Source of the DNA: Ardenticatenaceae bacterium
GTDB taxonomy: Bacteria; Chloroflexota; Anaerolineae; Promineifilales; Promineifilaceae
Length of the DNA stretch: 64,000 nucleotides
Direction: 5' to 3'
Assembly: GCA_030065875.1 (NCBI GenBank)
Contig: JASJCR010000001.1
Coordinates: 1-64,000 of the forward strand
The notes beneath the pieces were generated by a model, which was given only the letters and a program-made list of their open reading frames with translations, was not told the DNA's origin and did no database searches. Positions 9,681-17,351 of this stretch are shown here, in pieces; positions within the stretch are counted from its first letter, which is position 1; each line of letters starts with the position of its first letter. Made by a program: the position numbers and the translations under genes.

Positions 9681-9729
9681 CAAATAACACCAACTGGGTA
9701 TGACAGTAATACCACTTCCCGGTTATGCT
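9681..9729 (+). promoter_or_regulatory. Promoter with composite box 2 (shared with 4939-4987)
   Basis: CAAATAACACC, six bases, GTATGACAGTAATAC, ten bases, TTATGCT: the same words and the same spacing as at 4939-4987. The -35 would be ATGACA (9700-9705), the spacer 18 bases, and the -10 TATGCT (9724-9729). It lies about 100 bp before the amidohydrolase start. The bases between the words differ between the two sites, so the conservation looks selected rather than recently duplicated. Confidence 0.6.
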
Positions 9730-9826
9730 GGATGTACTGACATAAAAGTATGATTGAGGCGATTGGTTAATCCAAAAAACTTTCCGCCTCTCAGACCAAA
9801 CCATGAAGCAGTTTGGAGGTGACAAA

Positions 9827-11188
9827 ATGAAAAAGAGTATCTTTATTTTTCTGCTGTTAACCTTCGTTCTCACATTTACAAATGCCTGTACAATATGGCA
9901 ATCTGTCCCTGGTTCTTCTCAAACCGATGAACCTTTCCCCATCATTGATATGCATATGCATACTTTTCAGTGGAACAAATATGGGGAACCCCCGCCGCCA
10001 AATCTAATTACCGGCAACATTCCCGAAGCAAGAACCAATGCCGAAGCGATTGAGGCGTATATGGCCGAGATGGATCGTTTCAATATCGTTCTGGCTGTGG
10101 GATCCGGAGAGATGGAGATGGTCGAGGCGATGCAATTATCGGCTGCAGATCGATTTCTCGCCGGCACTGAATTTCCCAGATTTACTACACCGGTCAATAA
10201 ACGGCTGGAGCAGTGGCCAAATATCGATGAACTGCGCCGTTTGTACGAGTCAGACAAACTTCAAATCATGGGTGAAATCACAGCCCAGTACGCCGGTCTG
10301 CCCCCAAATGACCCAAAACTGGAACCATATTTTGCCTTGGCTGAGGAATTGGATATTCCGGTTTGTTTCCATACCGGATTTGGTCCTCCCATGTCGCCGT
10401 ATATGGGTGACCCTGATTTCCGTATGCGCTACGGCAATCCTTTGCTGCTAGAAGATGTTCTGGTCAAACATCCCAACCTGCGAATCTATATTGCTCATGG
10501 CGGATATCCCTTTATCGAAGAAACGATTGCTTTGATGCTGATGTATCAGCAGGTTTATGTCGATATTTCGGCCATAAATTGGCTGTTGACACCGGAAGAG
10601 TTTCACGCTTATTTGCAGCAGTTAATGGAAGCCCGTCTGGGGAACCGCATCATGTTCGGTACCGATCAAATGATCTGGCCCGAGACGGTGGCCATGTCAA
10701 TTGAAGCGATTGAATCCGCATTATTTCTGACGGAAGAGCAAAAACAGGATATTTACTTTAACAATGCTGCGGATTTTCTCAGACTGGATAAAAGTATTTA
10801 TCTACCCGGATCAACTGAATATGTTGATGAATCCGGTGCTCGAGTTGTGGAAGTTGTCACCTCTGAAATTAGAATGAGACCGGCCGAGCCTGGTGATCAG
10901 GAGACGGTGTCGTTTAACCTGCAGTTGGGCGGAGTTACATCAACGGCCGTTCAGGTCACCGGCTGGGATATCGATGATATCTCTGAAACAGATTTGCTAA
11001 TTAACGGAAAGGAGATTGAGCTGCCGCAAGGCATCGTGGCTGACGTTGCGCCGAAGACCGTGACCATTGACCTTGAAGAAGGCACTTTAATAGAAGGTGA
11101 AAACACCATAACCTTTGTTTTTGCCGAAGCGTATGAAGGCACCACAGGTTTTTCTATTCTCGACGTCAGAATTTTGCTGCGGGATTAA
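9827..11188 (+). CDS. Amidohydrolase (amidohydrolase-2 type TIM barrel) lipoprotein
   Basis: The start is the ATG at 9827, six bases after GGAGGT; an ATG at 9803 has no Shine-Dalgarno. A signal peptide ends in lipobox TNAC. Metal-dependent hydrolase motifs follow in order: PIIDMHMHTF, VCFHTGFGPP, IYIAHGGYPF, and MFGTDQMIWPE with the catalytic Asp. About 110 C-terminal residues (from near 335) form an extra beta-rich domain, perhaps a beta-sandwich, ending in SILDVRILLRD. It probably acts outside the membrane as a decarboxylase or hydrolase of small organic compounds; the substrate is not evident. It is driven by the second shared promoter box. Confidence 0.85.
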   Translation: MKKSIFIFLLLTFVLTFTNACTIWQSVPGSSQTDEPFPIIDMHMHTFQWNKYGEPPPPNLITGNIPEARTNAEAIEAYMAEMDRFNIVLAVGSGEMEMVEAMQLSAADRFLAGTEFPRFTTPVNKRLEQWPNIDELRRLYESDKLQIMGEITAQYAGLPPNDPKLEPYFALAEELDIPVCFHTGFGPPMSPYMGDPDFRMRYGNPLLLEDVLVKHPNLRIYIAHGGYPFIEETIALMLMYQQVYVDISAINWLLTPEEFHAYLQQLMEARLGNRIMFGTDQMIWPETVAMSIEAIESALFLTEEQKQDIYFNNAADFLRLDKSIYLPGSTEYVDESGARVVEVVTSEIRMRPAEPGDQETVSFNLQLGGVTSTAVQVTGWDIDDISETDLLINGKEIELPQGIVADVAPKTVTIDLEEGTLIEGENTITFVFAEAYEGTTGFSILDVRILLRD

Positions 11189-11216
11189 TGGTTAAGTTTT
11201 TAAAGTAAACCCGAAG

Positions 11217-11274
11217 CCAGCCTTCGACAGGCTCGGACTGCGGGTCACAGCGGTGGCTGAGCTTGCCGAAGCCA
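11217..11274. repeat. REP-like inverted repeat (CTTCGACAGGCTCGG / GGCTGAGCTTGCCGAAG)
   Basis: Imperfect arms CTTCGACAGGCTCGG and GGCTGAGCTTGCCGAAG enclose a GC-rich loop. Elements of this type are scattered in intergenic DNA of many bacteria. Its last bases could be read as an N-terminal extension of the next gene, which argues for the later start at 11319. Confidence 0.7.
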
Positions 11275-11318
11275 CGTACCGTATCTTCTTTTTGCTTGAA
11301 CATCGATTGGAGGAAGAA

Positions 11319-13076
11319 ATGATGAAAAAAATTTTGCAAGTCAGTATGATCTTTCTGATCGCTTTGGCTTTTCTTTTTAGCGCTGTTTGGTTCTGGAATA
11401 CACTGCCAGGCTTTGTAAGCGCCGTTTTGATCATCATCGGCGTTTTTGTGGCTTTGTATGGCGCCATGGTTTTCTGGGCGTATTTGCCGAGCCGCAAATT
11501 TGAGCCAGTGGCTTATGAACCTATCAGACCTGACTACTGGCCAACCGACGGCTTCCGGCTGTCTACCCCTGAAAAACAGGGAATGGATTCGGAGAAACTG
11601 CTGGAAATTGTCGATTTTTATGAAGCGGCACGGGCCAAAGATCCAAACGTGAGCATTGACTCGATATCTGTCTTTCGCCATGGGTACCTCGTGGCCGATC
11701 TTTACTTTAATCCGCTTTTTCAAAAAGATACGTCCCACGTGATTCATTCCTGTACCAAGAGCATCATGTCGGCTCTGATCGGTATCGCTATCGAACAGGG
11801 GTATATCAAAAGCGTTGATGTGCCTATGATTGAGTTCTTTAAAGAGAAGGAGCACGCGATCACCGATCAACGTATGAAAAAGATCACTCTCAGGGATCTT
11901 TTAAGCATGGAAACCGGCGTCCGCAGCCGAGATTCGGTCATGTATCGCTGGGAAGGACTTTTTGCAATGCAGGCCACCAACGATTGGGTGGCGTTTATCC
12001 TGAGTTTGCCGGTTGATGAGACCCCGGGCGTTCGTTTTGACTACAGCAACATGAGCTCGTTCCTGCTTTCGGCGATCATTCAGTCCGCAACCGGAATGGA
12101 TACCCTGACATTTGCCCAGAAAAACCTGTTTGATCCGCTCGGCATTGGCGAGGTTCGATGGGAACGGAGTCCGCAGAGTATCTACATGGGCTATGCCCGG
12201 ATGTGGATGAAGCCGCAGGATATGGCAAAATTCGGTCTCCTTTATCTGCAGCAGGGGTTGTGGGATGGTCAGCAGATCGTCCCGGCCGCCTGGGTGAAAG
12301 AATCCGTTACGCCTCACGCCTTTCCCAGAGATTACGTCGAAATGCTCGATGCGAACGGCAAAAGAGATCAGGCGGCAACTTCTAGAAACTGGGTGTCGGC
12401 CAACTTCTTCCGGGCCTTCTCGGACGGCTACGGTTATCAGTGGTGGCTTGATAAATCCGGCACATACTCCGCTGTAGGTGTTGCCGGTCAGTACATTATG
12501 GTTGCACCCCAGGAAAACTTGGTTATGGCTGTCACCAGTTCGGCCAATAGAATGGGGGTCTTCTTCCCAAAGAAGATTTTGGATCAGTTTGTCCTGCCGG
12601 CCGTTCAATCAGATGGGCCGCTGCCGGCCAATGTAAGCGCTTACGAAGAACTTAAGAGAATCTCTGGGCCACCCAAGCTGATGCAGGAGCCTCAGCCCGT
12701 TCCGACCCTGCCGGCCGTCGCTATGAAAATTTCAGGCAAGACCTATTCCCTGGAGAAAAACAACTGGAATTACAACAATTTCAAGCTGGTGTTTAACCAC
12801 GATCAGGCGGAATTTAGCTATACGGTCAAAGAGGAAGATAGGGCCACCTTTGTCGTTGGTCTGGACGGCGTTTATCACTTCACCGAAACAGAAATTGGGT
12901 GTGTGGCCGCTTTTGGCAGCTGGACCGCCCCGGACACCTTTGAGATCAACAGCCAGCAGATCGGGTACACCGCTCCGACACGGTTTGTCCTGACCTTTAA
13001 GGGGGATGAGATTGAGGTAACGGAGGTTGGTCAGACCGGATCAACGACTTTTTCGGGAAAGGTAAAGCAAAATTGA
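11319..13076 (+). CDS. Membrane-bound serine hydrolase (beta-lactamase fold) with C-terminal beta domain
   Basis: The start is at 11319 or the adjacent ATG at 11322, after GGAGG; an in-frame start at 11253 lies inside a repeat. Two N-terminal membrane helices (about residues 7-27 and 30-52) anchor it. The beta-lactamase-like domain has SCTKS (Ser144, Lys147) and YSN (Tyr242); the usual HxG/KTG position reads AGQ, an unusual variant. About 120 residues at the C-terminus form a separate beta-rich domain, as in many CubicO-type hydrolases. It sits in the hydrolase cluster and is followed 18 bp later by an alpha/beta hydrolase, so the two are probably co-transcribed. Confidence 0.85.
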   Translation: MMKKILQVSMIFLIALAFLFSAVWFWNTLPGFVSAVLIIIGVFVALYGAMVFWAYLPSRKFEPVAYEPIRPDYWPTDGFRLSTPEKQGMDSEKLLEIVDFYEAARAKDPNVSIDSISVFRHGYLVADLYFNPLFQKDTSHVIHSCTKSIMSALIGIAIEQGYIKSVDVPMIEFFKEKEHAITDQRMKKITLRDLLSMETGVRSRDSVMYRWEGLFAMQATNDWVAFILSLPVDETPGVRFDYSNMSSFLLSAIIQSATGMDTLTFAQKNLFDPLGIGEVRWERSPQSIYMGYARMWMKPQDMAKFGLLYLQQGLWDGQQIVPAAWVKESVTPHAFPRDYVEMLDANGKRDQAATSRNWVSANFFRAFSDGYGYQWWLDKSGTYSAVGVAGQYIMVAPQENLVMAVTSSANRMGVFFPKKILDQFVLPAVQSDGPLPANVSAYEELKRISGPPKLMQEPQPVPTLPAVAMKISGKTYSLEKNNWNYNNFKLVFNHDQAEFSYTVKEEDRATFVVGLDGVYHFTETEIGCVAAFGSWTAPDTFEINSQQIGYTAPTRFVLTFKGDEIEVTEVGQTGSTTFSGKVKQN

Positions 13077-13094
13077 TCAATTAGGAGGTAAGAG

Positions 13095-14087
13095 ATGGGT
13101 AAATTCAAGATTGGCCGCTTATTAACAGGTGCTTTGGTCTTGGGCGGCTCGGCACTTCTGGTCCGCGTTTACAACCGATTTGGTCAGGATTTGCAGGCCG
13201 CGGAAGAGCGTTTACAAAGCGCGGGCAGCCCGGTTCTGGATACCGCCTGTGGCCCGATTGAATACGCTACTGCCGGTCAGGGGGTTCCGGTGCTGGTCGC
13301 TCACGGCATCTTTGGCGGCTTTGATCAGGGGCTTGTCATCGCCCGTGGCAATATCGGGGAAGATTTTCGCATCATCGCTCCCTCTCGTTTTGGTTATTTG
13401 AACTCCCCCCTGCCGGCAGATGCTTCACCGGCCGGACAGGCTGCTGCTTACGCCTCCTTATTGGATGAATTGGGTATTGAACGGGCAGCCGTGGTGGGCA
13501 CCTCGGCCGGGGGAACCTCGGCGATTCAATTCGCCCTGCGCTACCCGGATCGTTGCGCAGCCCTGGTCCTTTTTGCCTCAAACCTCCCAGGGGAGGTAGA
13601 AGCCGTCCTGCCGCCGGAAGCCGCAGCCCGGACCCTGTTTCGGTCTGATTTTATTTTCTGGTTACTCACCACTTATTTCCGTTCAAATATGAAGTCGATC
13701 ATGGGTGTGCCTAAAGGGTTCGAATTGACGGCGGAGTTTGAAGCGGAAGTGGCTGACGTCATGGAAACCATTTTGCCGGTGAACCCGCGTGCGGATGGGG
13801 CCCTGTTCGATATGTTTGTTTCAAACCCGGAGATCAACAGCGGGTACCCTCTGGAAAAAATCTCGGTGCCGACGATGATTATCAACGCCGTCGATGATCC
13901 GCTGGCTCTTTATGAAAATGCCCAGGCCGCTGCAGCACGAATTCCCGAGGCCCGGCTGGTCACGATCGCCGATGGTGGTCACATGATGTTGGGCCATGAA
14001 AAGAGGATCAGAACGGAGGTCGCGTCATTTTTGCATGACCAGGTAGCAGCCCGGCCGCAGCTGGCAACGATTGAAATTAGGGAGTGA
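13095..14087 (+). CDS. Alpha/beta-fold hydrolase
   Basis: The 330-aa protein has a hydrophobic N-terminus (TGALVLGGSALLV) that may be an anchor. It shows the nucleophile elbow GTSAGG (Ser137), a later acid in NAVDDPLAL and the histidine in DGGHMMLGHE, which together make a complete triad. A strong Shine-Dalgarno (TAGGAGGT) precedes the ATG. Esterase, lactonase and haloperoxidase-like activities all occur in this fold, so the substrate is open. It belongs to the same transcript as the serine hydrolase 18 bp upstream. Confidence 0.85.
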   Translation: MGKFKIGRLLTGALVLGGSALLVRVYNRFGQDLQAAEERLQSAGSPVLDTACGPIEYATAGQGVPVLVAHGIFGGFDQGLVIARGNIGEDFRIIAPSRFGYLNSPLPADASPAGQAAAYASLLDELGIERAAVVGTSAGGTSAIQFALRYPDRCAALVLFASNLPGEVEAVLPPEAAARTLFRSDFIFWLLTTYFRSNMKSIMGVPKGFELTAEFEAEVADVMETILPVNPRADGALFDMFVSNPEINSGYPLEKISVPTMIINAVDDPLALYENAQAAAARIPEARLVTIADGGHMMLGHEKRIRTEVASFLHDQVAARPQLATIEIRE

Positions 14088-14117
14088 TCGGAAATATTTT
14101 GGTTTTGGGGGTGATCG

Positions 14118-14390
14118 ATGATGAAAAAAGTCAATCATAAACTGTCGCTGGACCGGCCGACCACCTATCAAATCAAGGTACCGGGTCATCTAGATGCCCG
14201 CTGGGCGGAGTGGGTGGAAAAAATGATCGTTTCAGTTGATTGTGAGGAGAACGGCCGGCCGGTAACGACGCTTATTGGCACCATGGATCAGGCCGGGCTA
14301 CAGGGTCTGCTCCGCCGACTTTACGCACTTGGTCTACCCTTGATCTCGGTCAATATCCTTGCAGACAGTCCCAGCAGAGAGCAGGCGTGA
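14118..14390 (+). CDS. Conserved small protein of unknown function (90 aa)
   Basis: The protein ends in a hydrophobic beta-alpha-beta-like pattern (TTLIGTMDQAGLQGLLRRLY then LGLPLISVNIL). I have the impression that similar small proteins occur in Chloroflexota, but no family name comes to mind. There are two adjacent ATG codons (14118, 14121). It is the last gene of the hydrolase cluster, 30 bp after the alpha/beta hydrolase. Its final codons form one arm of a hairpin shared with the convergent gene. Confidence 0.7.
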   Translation: MMKKVNHKLSLDRPTTYQIKVPGHLDARWAEWVEKMIVSVDCEENGRPVTTLIGTMDQAGLQGLLRRLYALGLPLISVNILADSPSREQA

Positions 14391-14408
14391 TTGAGAAATC
14401 ACGCCTGC
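14381..14408. terminator. Palindrome spanning two convergent stop codons
   Basis: GCAGGCGTGATT (14381-14392) pairs perfectly with AATCACGCCTGC (14397-14408) around a GAGA loop. The left arm holds the last codons of the plus-strand gene and the right arm those of the minus-strand gene. Both therefore end CAG GCG TGA (Gln-Ala-stop). There is no T-tract on either side, so rho-independent termination is uncertain. Confidence 0.5.
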
Positions 14409-15019
14409 GTCATCAATCCCGTTTGCAGTTTAAAAGCCAGATGGCGGCCGCGCCCCTGCTGCAGCGCCATGACGAACCAGAGGCGAGCCAGGCTGTCGAT
14501 GATGTCGACCTGGTCCAGGCCACCGATATAGATGGGCCGTAAACCGATGTCGGCAATGAGATCGTTGACCATCTCCTGCCCCGAACCGCTGTCCCCACAG
14601 TAAAACAGATCGACCTGCTGGCCGCCGATGACCGGATCGGCAAAATTTTCCCACCCCAACGTCGAGAAAGCCCGGAAGATCGCGCTTTCAGGAGCGGCTT
14701 GACGCAGCAGGGGCAGCTGGTGCATCTGCTGCTGACCGACGTGATTGGTGGCATCGATCAGGATTTTGCCGTTTAAATTGTCTCCCAGCCGGCCGACGGT
14801 CTCCGCCATCGCCCCGCCGGGGATTGCAAACACCACGACCTCTGCTTCGGTAATAGACTTGTTTATGGAATGGGCCGTGGTTCCATGACTTTCCAACAGA
14901 ATCTGAACTTTCCCAGCCTGTGGGTCGCGCACCCCAAAAACGACCTGGTGCCCTTGGGTCGCCCATTTGCCGCCCAGCGTTCCGCCGATATTCCCGGCGC
15001 CGATGATGCTAATTTTCAT
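14399..15019 (-). CDS. NAD(P)-binding oxidoreductase, F420-dependent NADP reductase-like
   Basis: The 206-aa Rossmann protein begins with IIGAGNIGGTLGGKWATQGH, the dinucleotide-binding loop of the NADPH-dependent F420 reductase family, followed by the VVFGVRDPQ strand and a VVFAIPGGAMAE segment. Such proteins move hydride between F420H2 and NADP or act as small NADPH dehydrogenases. F420 use is not proven by sequence. It lies downstream of the DJ-1/PfpI gene on the same strand, about 250 bp away, and faces an HxlR regulator, which points to an electrophile or redox response. Confidence 0.8.
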   Translation of the reverse strand: MKISIIGAGNIGGTLGGKWATQGHQVVFGVRDPQAGKVQILLESHGTTAHSINKSITEAEVVVFAIPGGAMAETVGRLGDNLNGKILIDATNHVGQQQMHQLPLLRQAAPESAIFRAFSTLGWENFADPVIGGQQVDLFYCGDSGSGQEMVNDLIADIGLRPIYIGGLDQVDIIDSLARLWFVMALQQGRGRHLAFKLQTGLMTQA

Positions 15020-15094
15020 CTCAAATTGGTCCTTGTTTGTTAATCAGCAAGATTAAGTGGTTTAAAGTAGTTTGCAAAAAGAATTGTTAAAAAA

Positions 15095-15165
15095 AGCCAC
15101 AGATTAACACGGATTTTCACAGATTTCTCTTTCTAATCTGCGAAAATCTGCGTAATCTGCGGATA
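15095..15165. repeat. Dispersed repeat with ATCTGCG / CGCAGAT words, copy 1
   Basis: A run of AATCTGCGAAAATCTGCG and AATCTGCGGATAA words follows ACGGATTTTCACAGATTTCT. A second copy at 49121-49195 has the same word order. It occupies most of the 255-bp gap between two minus-strand genes. No coding potential is seen. Confidence 0.65.
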
Positions 15166-15273
15166 ATATTAATTATGAGACTTTTTGTAATCTACTAAAG
15201 TAAAAAGTGAAAAGGAGGATTATCCCTTCTAAAACAACCCGCTTTTCACTTTAAACTTTATACTATGCACTTC

Positions 15274-16020
15274 TTAAACGCCCAGGGCTTCGATGACCAG
15301 GCGGGCGGCCGCGGCACCGGAATACTGCTGCTGGCCGGTAATGAGCCGGCCGTCACGCACGGCATGAGCCTTGAAAGCGCTGTCGACAATAAAGTTAGTG
15401 TCCGATAGTTTCTTGGCTTCATCCTCGATCCAGAACGGCTGAATGCGCTGGCCAACAAAGTTGTCGGCAAATGCTTCTTCCGCGTTGGCAAAGCCGGTCC
15501 ACGTTTTGCCTTCGACCAGCAGTTCACCGGTAGAAAGACGGGTCTTGAGCAGCACGCTGGTGGCATGACAGACGACGGCGGTCACCTTGCCAGCTTCATA
15601 AGCGGTGGCGACAAAATCGTGCACGCGCTGATCGTTATAAAAAGTGAACATTGGTGCCTGGCCACCGACGAGGAAAATCGCGTCGTACTGATTGAGGTCG
15701 ACATCGCTGAGCGCCTTTGAACTTTGCGTCAGAGCAAAATGTTCGGGTGAGTTAATAAAACCCAGGCTGATCAGGTCATCGGCCGAGTATTTGCTTTCAT
15801 CGCGCGGATCGCTCCACGAATCCCACTGTAGGGCCCCGCCATCCGGGCTGGCGATATCGACCTGATAGCCGTGCTCGACAAACTCCCAATAGGGGTGGGT
15901 CAGCTCCGCCCACCAGAAGCCGATTGGCCACCCGGTTTGCTCCGACACGGCCGGATTGGATAGTAACATCAACACCCGCTTTGGGGCATCTGGATTTAAC
16001 ACATTAATAGCTGCACTCAT
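15274..16020 (-). CDS. DJ-1/PfpI family protein (type 1 glutamine amidotransferase fold)
   Basis: The 248-aa protein has the nucleophile-elbow cysteine in AVVCHATSVLL and the preceding strand DAIFLVGGQAPMFTF. The length and N-terminal insert (GFWWAELTHPYWEF) fit the Hsp31/glyoxalase-III-like branch, which handles methylglyoxal or damaged proteins. The start follows an AAAGGAG site. It is transcribed divergently from an HxlR repressor, with a palindrome between them that may be the operator. Confidence 0.85.
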   Translation of the reverse strand: MSAAINVLNPDAPKRVLMLLSNPAVSEQTGWPIGFWWAELTHPYWEFVEHGYQVDIASPDGGALQWDSWSDPRDESKYSADDLISLGFINSPEHFALTQSSKALSDVDLNQYDAIFLVGGQAPMFTFYNDQRVHDFVATAYEAGKVTAVVCHATSVLLKTRLSTGELLVEGKTWTGFANAEEAFADNFVGQRIQPFWIEDEAKKLSDTNFIVDSAFKAHAVRDGRLITGQQQYSGAAAARLVIEALGV

Positions 16021-16097
16021 GTTTGTTCCTGCTCTCCTTTATAGTCACCACTTTACAAGCGGCGCAAATCAGTGTAAATTGCAGCTATTATTAAATC

Positions 16098-16124
16098 AAG
16101 TATGCACTTTTTTGTAACATACTT
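16098..16124. promoter_or_regulatory. Inverted repeat AAGTATG-N13-CATACTT, candidate HxlR operator
   Basis: Perfect 7-bp arms lie between the divergent DJ-1/PfpI and HxlR genes, 30 bp before the HxlR start. HxlR/YodB-type dimers bind such inverted repeats overlapping promoters. Assignment is inferred from position and symmetry. Confidence 0.5.
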
Positions 16125-16154
16125 ACCAAAAAGAAAGTAAGGAGGCCTTGATCT

Positions 16155-16502
16155 GTGGCCGATCACCCCCGTATTCATGTTTGCCCTGTTGAAACCTGCC
16201 TGGAAATGTTAAGCGGCAAGTGGAAACCGCGTATCCTGTGGAAAATTTATCAGAATGAGGTCATGCGCTTCAATGAACTCCAGCGCAGCATTTCCGGCGG
16301 GATCACCGCCAAAATGTTGACCCAGCAGCTTCGCAGCCTGGAAAGGGACGGGCTGATTACGCGTGTTGTCTACCCGGTTGTGCCGCCCAAAGTGGAGTAC
16401 CGGCTGAGTGAATTTGGGCGGACCCTGATTCCCGTTCTGGATTCAATTGCCGCCTGGGGAACTGAGAATAACCAGCAGATTGTTGAATTTCTTCAGGCTT
16501 AA
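16155..16502 (+). CDS. HxlR-family winged-helix transcriptional regulator
   Basis: The 115-aa protein starts at a GTG preceded by AAGGAGG. The family core is clear: CLEMLSGKWKPRILWKIY, RFNELQRSISGGITAKMLTQ and LRSLERDGLITR. Two cysteines near the N-terminus (Cys10 and Cys15) include the position used for thiol sensing by YodB/HypR, so it may sense aldehydes, quinones or disulfide stress. It probably controls the divergent DJ-1/PfpI gene through the palindrome at 16098-16124, and perhaps the F420-reductase-like gene behind it. Confidence 0.9.
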   Translation: MADHPRIHVCPVETCLEMLSGKWKPRILWKIYQNEVMRFNELQRSISGGITAKMLTQQLRSLERDGLITRVVYPVVPPKVEYRLSEFGRTLIPVLDSIAAWGTENNQQIVEFLQA

Positions 16503-16602
16503 TCAATACTGTATTCCAAAAATTTCTCAACTTCTGATTGTATGCAGCCGAATATTGAAGATTTACAAATAAGTACGGATATGAACCGACTCTCAAAACA
16601 AG

Positions 16603-16696
16603 CCCGTCATTCCCGCGAAAGCGGGAATCCAATAGATTGCCACCGATGGATCCCCGCCGTAGTTCACCCCCGTGAAGACGGGGGCCAGGATGACGG
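16603..16696. repeat. REP-like palindromic element, second copy
   Basis: CGTCATTCCCGCGAAAGCGG opens the element and AGGATGACGG closes it, with GGATCCCCG internally, as at 6266-6338. It is longer than the first copy because of an extra CCCCCGTGAAGACGGGGG hairpin. It fills part of the 360-bp gap after the HxlR gene. Confidence 0.7.
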
Positions 16697-16734
16697 CGCT
16701 GTAATTGTATTAATTTGTTAAAACTCAAAATTCG

Positions 16735-16823
16735 ATTTCGGTTTCCTTGGCCGATGAATTCATTTATCGGCAAGGCAAGGTAGCGTTATAAGATAAGAAA
16801 ATTTTCGAAACTGTGTAATCACT
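16735..16823 (+). repeat. Hairpin-rich dispersed repeat, related copy upstream of flavodoxin gene
   Basis: ATTTCGGTTTCC is followed by a hairpin (TTGGCCGATGAATT / ATTTATCGGCAAG) and a tail (ATAAGAAAATTTTCGAAACTGTGTAAT). The order of parts matches the element at 1-145 and the one at 49011-49092. It ends 40 bp before the next start codon, on the same strand as that gene. Confidence 0.65.
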
Positions 16824-16862
16824 CGGCGAATAATAATAAGGATGGATAAGGAGAGAATTTCG

Positions 16863-17276
16863 ATGAATATCTCAATCGTCTATGACAGCAGCACCGGAAT
16901 TACCGCCAAGGCGGCGGAAGCGATGGGCAAAAAGCTAACCCAACATGGGCATCAGTGTCAGGTCCAATCGGTTGGAGATGTCAATCCGGGCGTCATCGCC
17001 AGGGCTGATCTTCTTTTGGTTGGGGGATGGGTAAACGGTCTATTTATCATCAGGCAGCATCCTTCAGCCGGCGCGATGAACTTTATCGAACGTCTGGATA
17101 ATTTAGCCGGCAAAAATACCGTTGTCTTTTGCACCTACAAGCTTGCGGCCGGGTCAACGCTCAAGCAAATGAAGCAGGCTTTGGAACACAAGGGTGCGAA
17201 TATTATTGGTGAGTTCAAATTTCGCGGCTCGGAGCCAAACAGTTCATTTGCCTCGTTTGCCTCGTCCCTGAGCTAA
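16863..17276 (+). CDS. Flavodoxin-domain protein
   Basis: A protein of about 137 aa. The ATG at 16863 follows an AAGGAGAG site; an ATG at 16842 has no such site. The N-terminus ISIVYDSSTGITAKAAEAM has the flavodoxin FMN-phosphate loop, and DLLLVGGWVNGLF and NTVVFCTYKL fit the later strands. It is probably a small cytoplasmic electron carrier or flavin reductase. It ends in a Ser/Ala/Phe-rich tail and is followed by a strong hairpin terminator. Confidence 0.8.
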   Translation: MNISIVYDSSTGITAKAAEAMGKKLTQHGHQCQVQSVGDVNPGVIARADLLLVGGWVNGLFIIRQHPSAGAMNFIERLDNLAGKNTVVFCTYKLAAGSTLKQMKQALEHKGANIIGEFKFRGSEPNSSFASFASSLS

Positions 17277-17282
17277 TAAACA

Positions 17283-17313
17283 AGACCGGGAGGCTGATAC
17301 AGCTTCCCGGTCT
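17283..17313. terminator. Bidirectional hairpin between convergent genes
   Basis: A 14-bp stem (AGACCGGGAGGCTG / CAGCTTCCCGGTCT, one G-U) with a 3-base loop lies just after the flavodoxin stop and before the end of the convergent Asp-rich gene. Confidence 0.65.
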
Positions 17314-17351
17314 AAATATGCCGCTGAGGTTAGTGATGATTAATGGTGAAC

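Noticed and set aside
11166..11870. A 234-codon open frame on the minus strand running through the REP element
   Set aside because: It overlaps the start of the serine hydrolase and includes repeat sequence; no motif.
11901..12608. A 235-codon open frame on the minus strand
   Set aside because: It is antisense to the serine hydrolase gene, with no family features.
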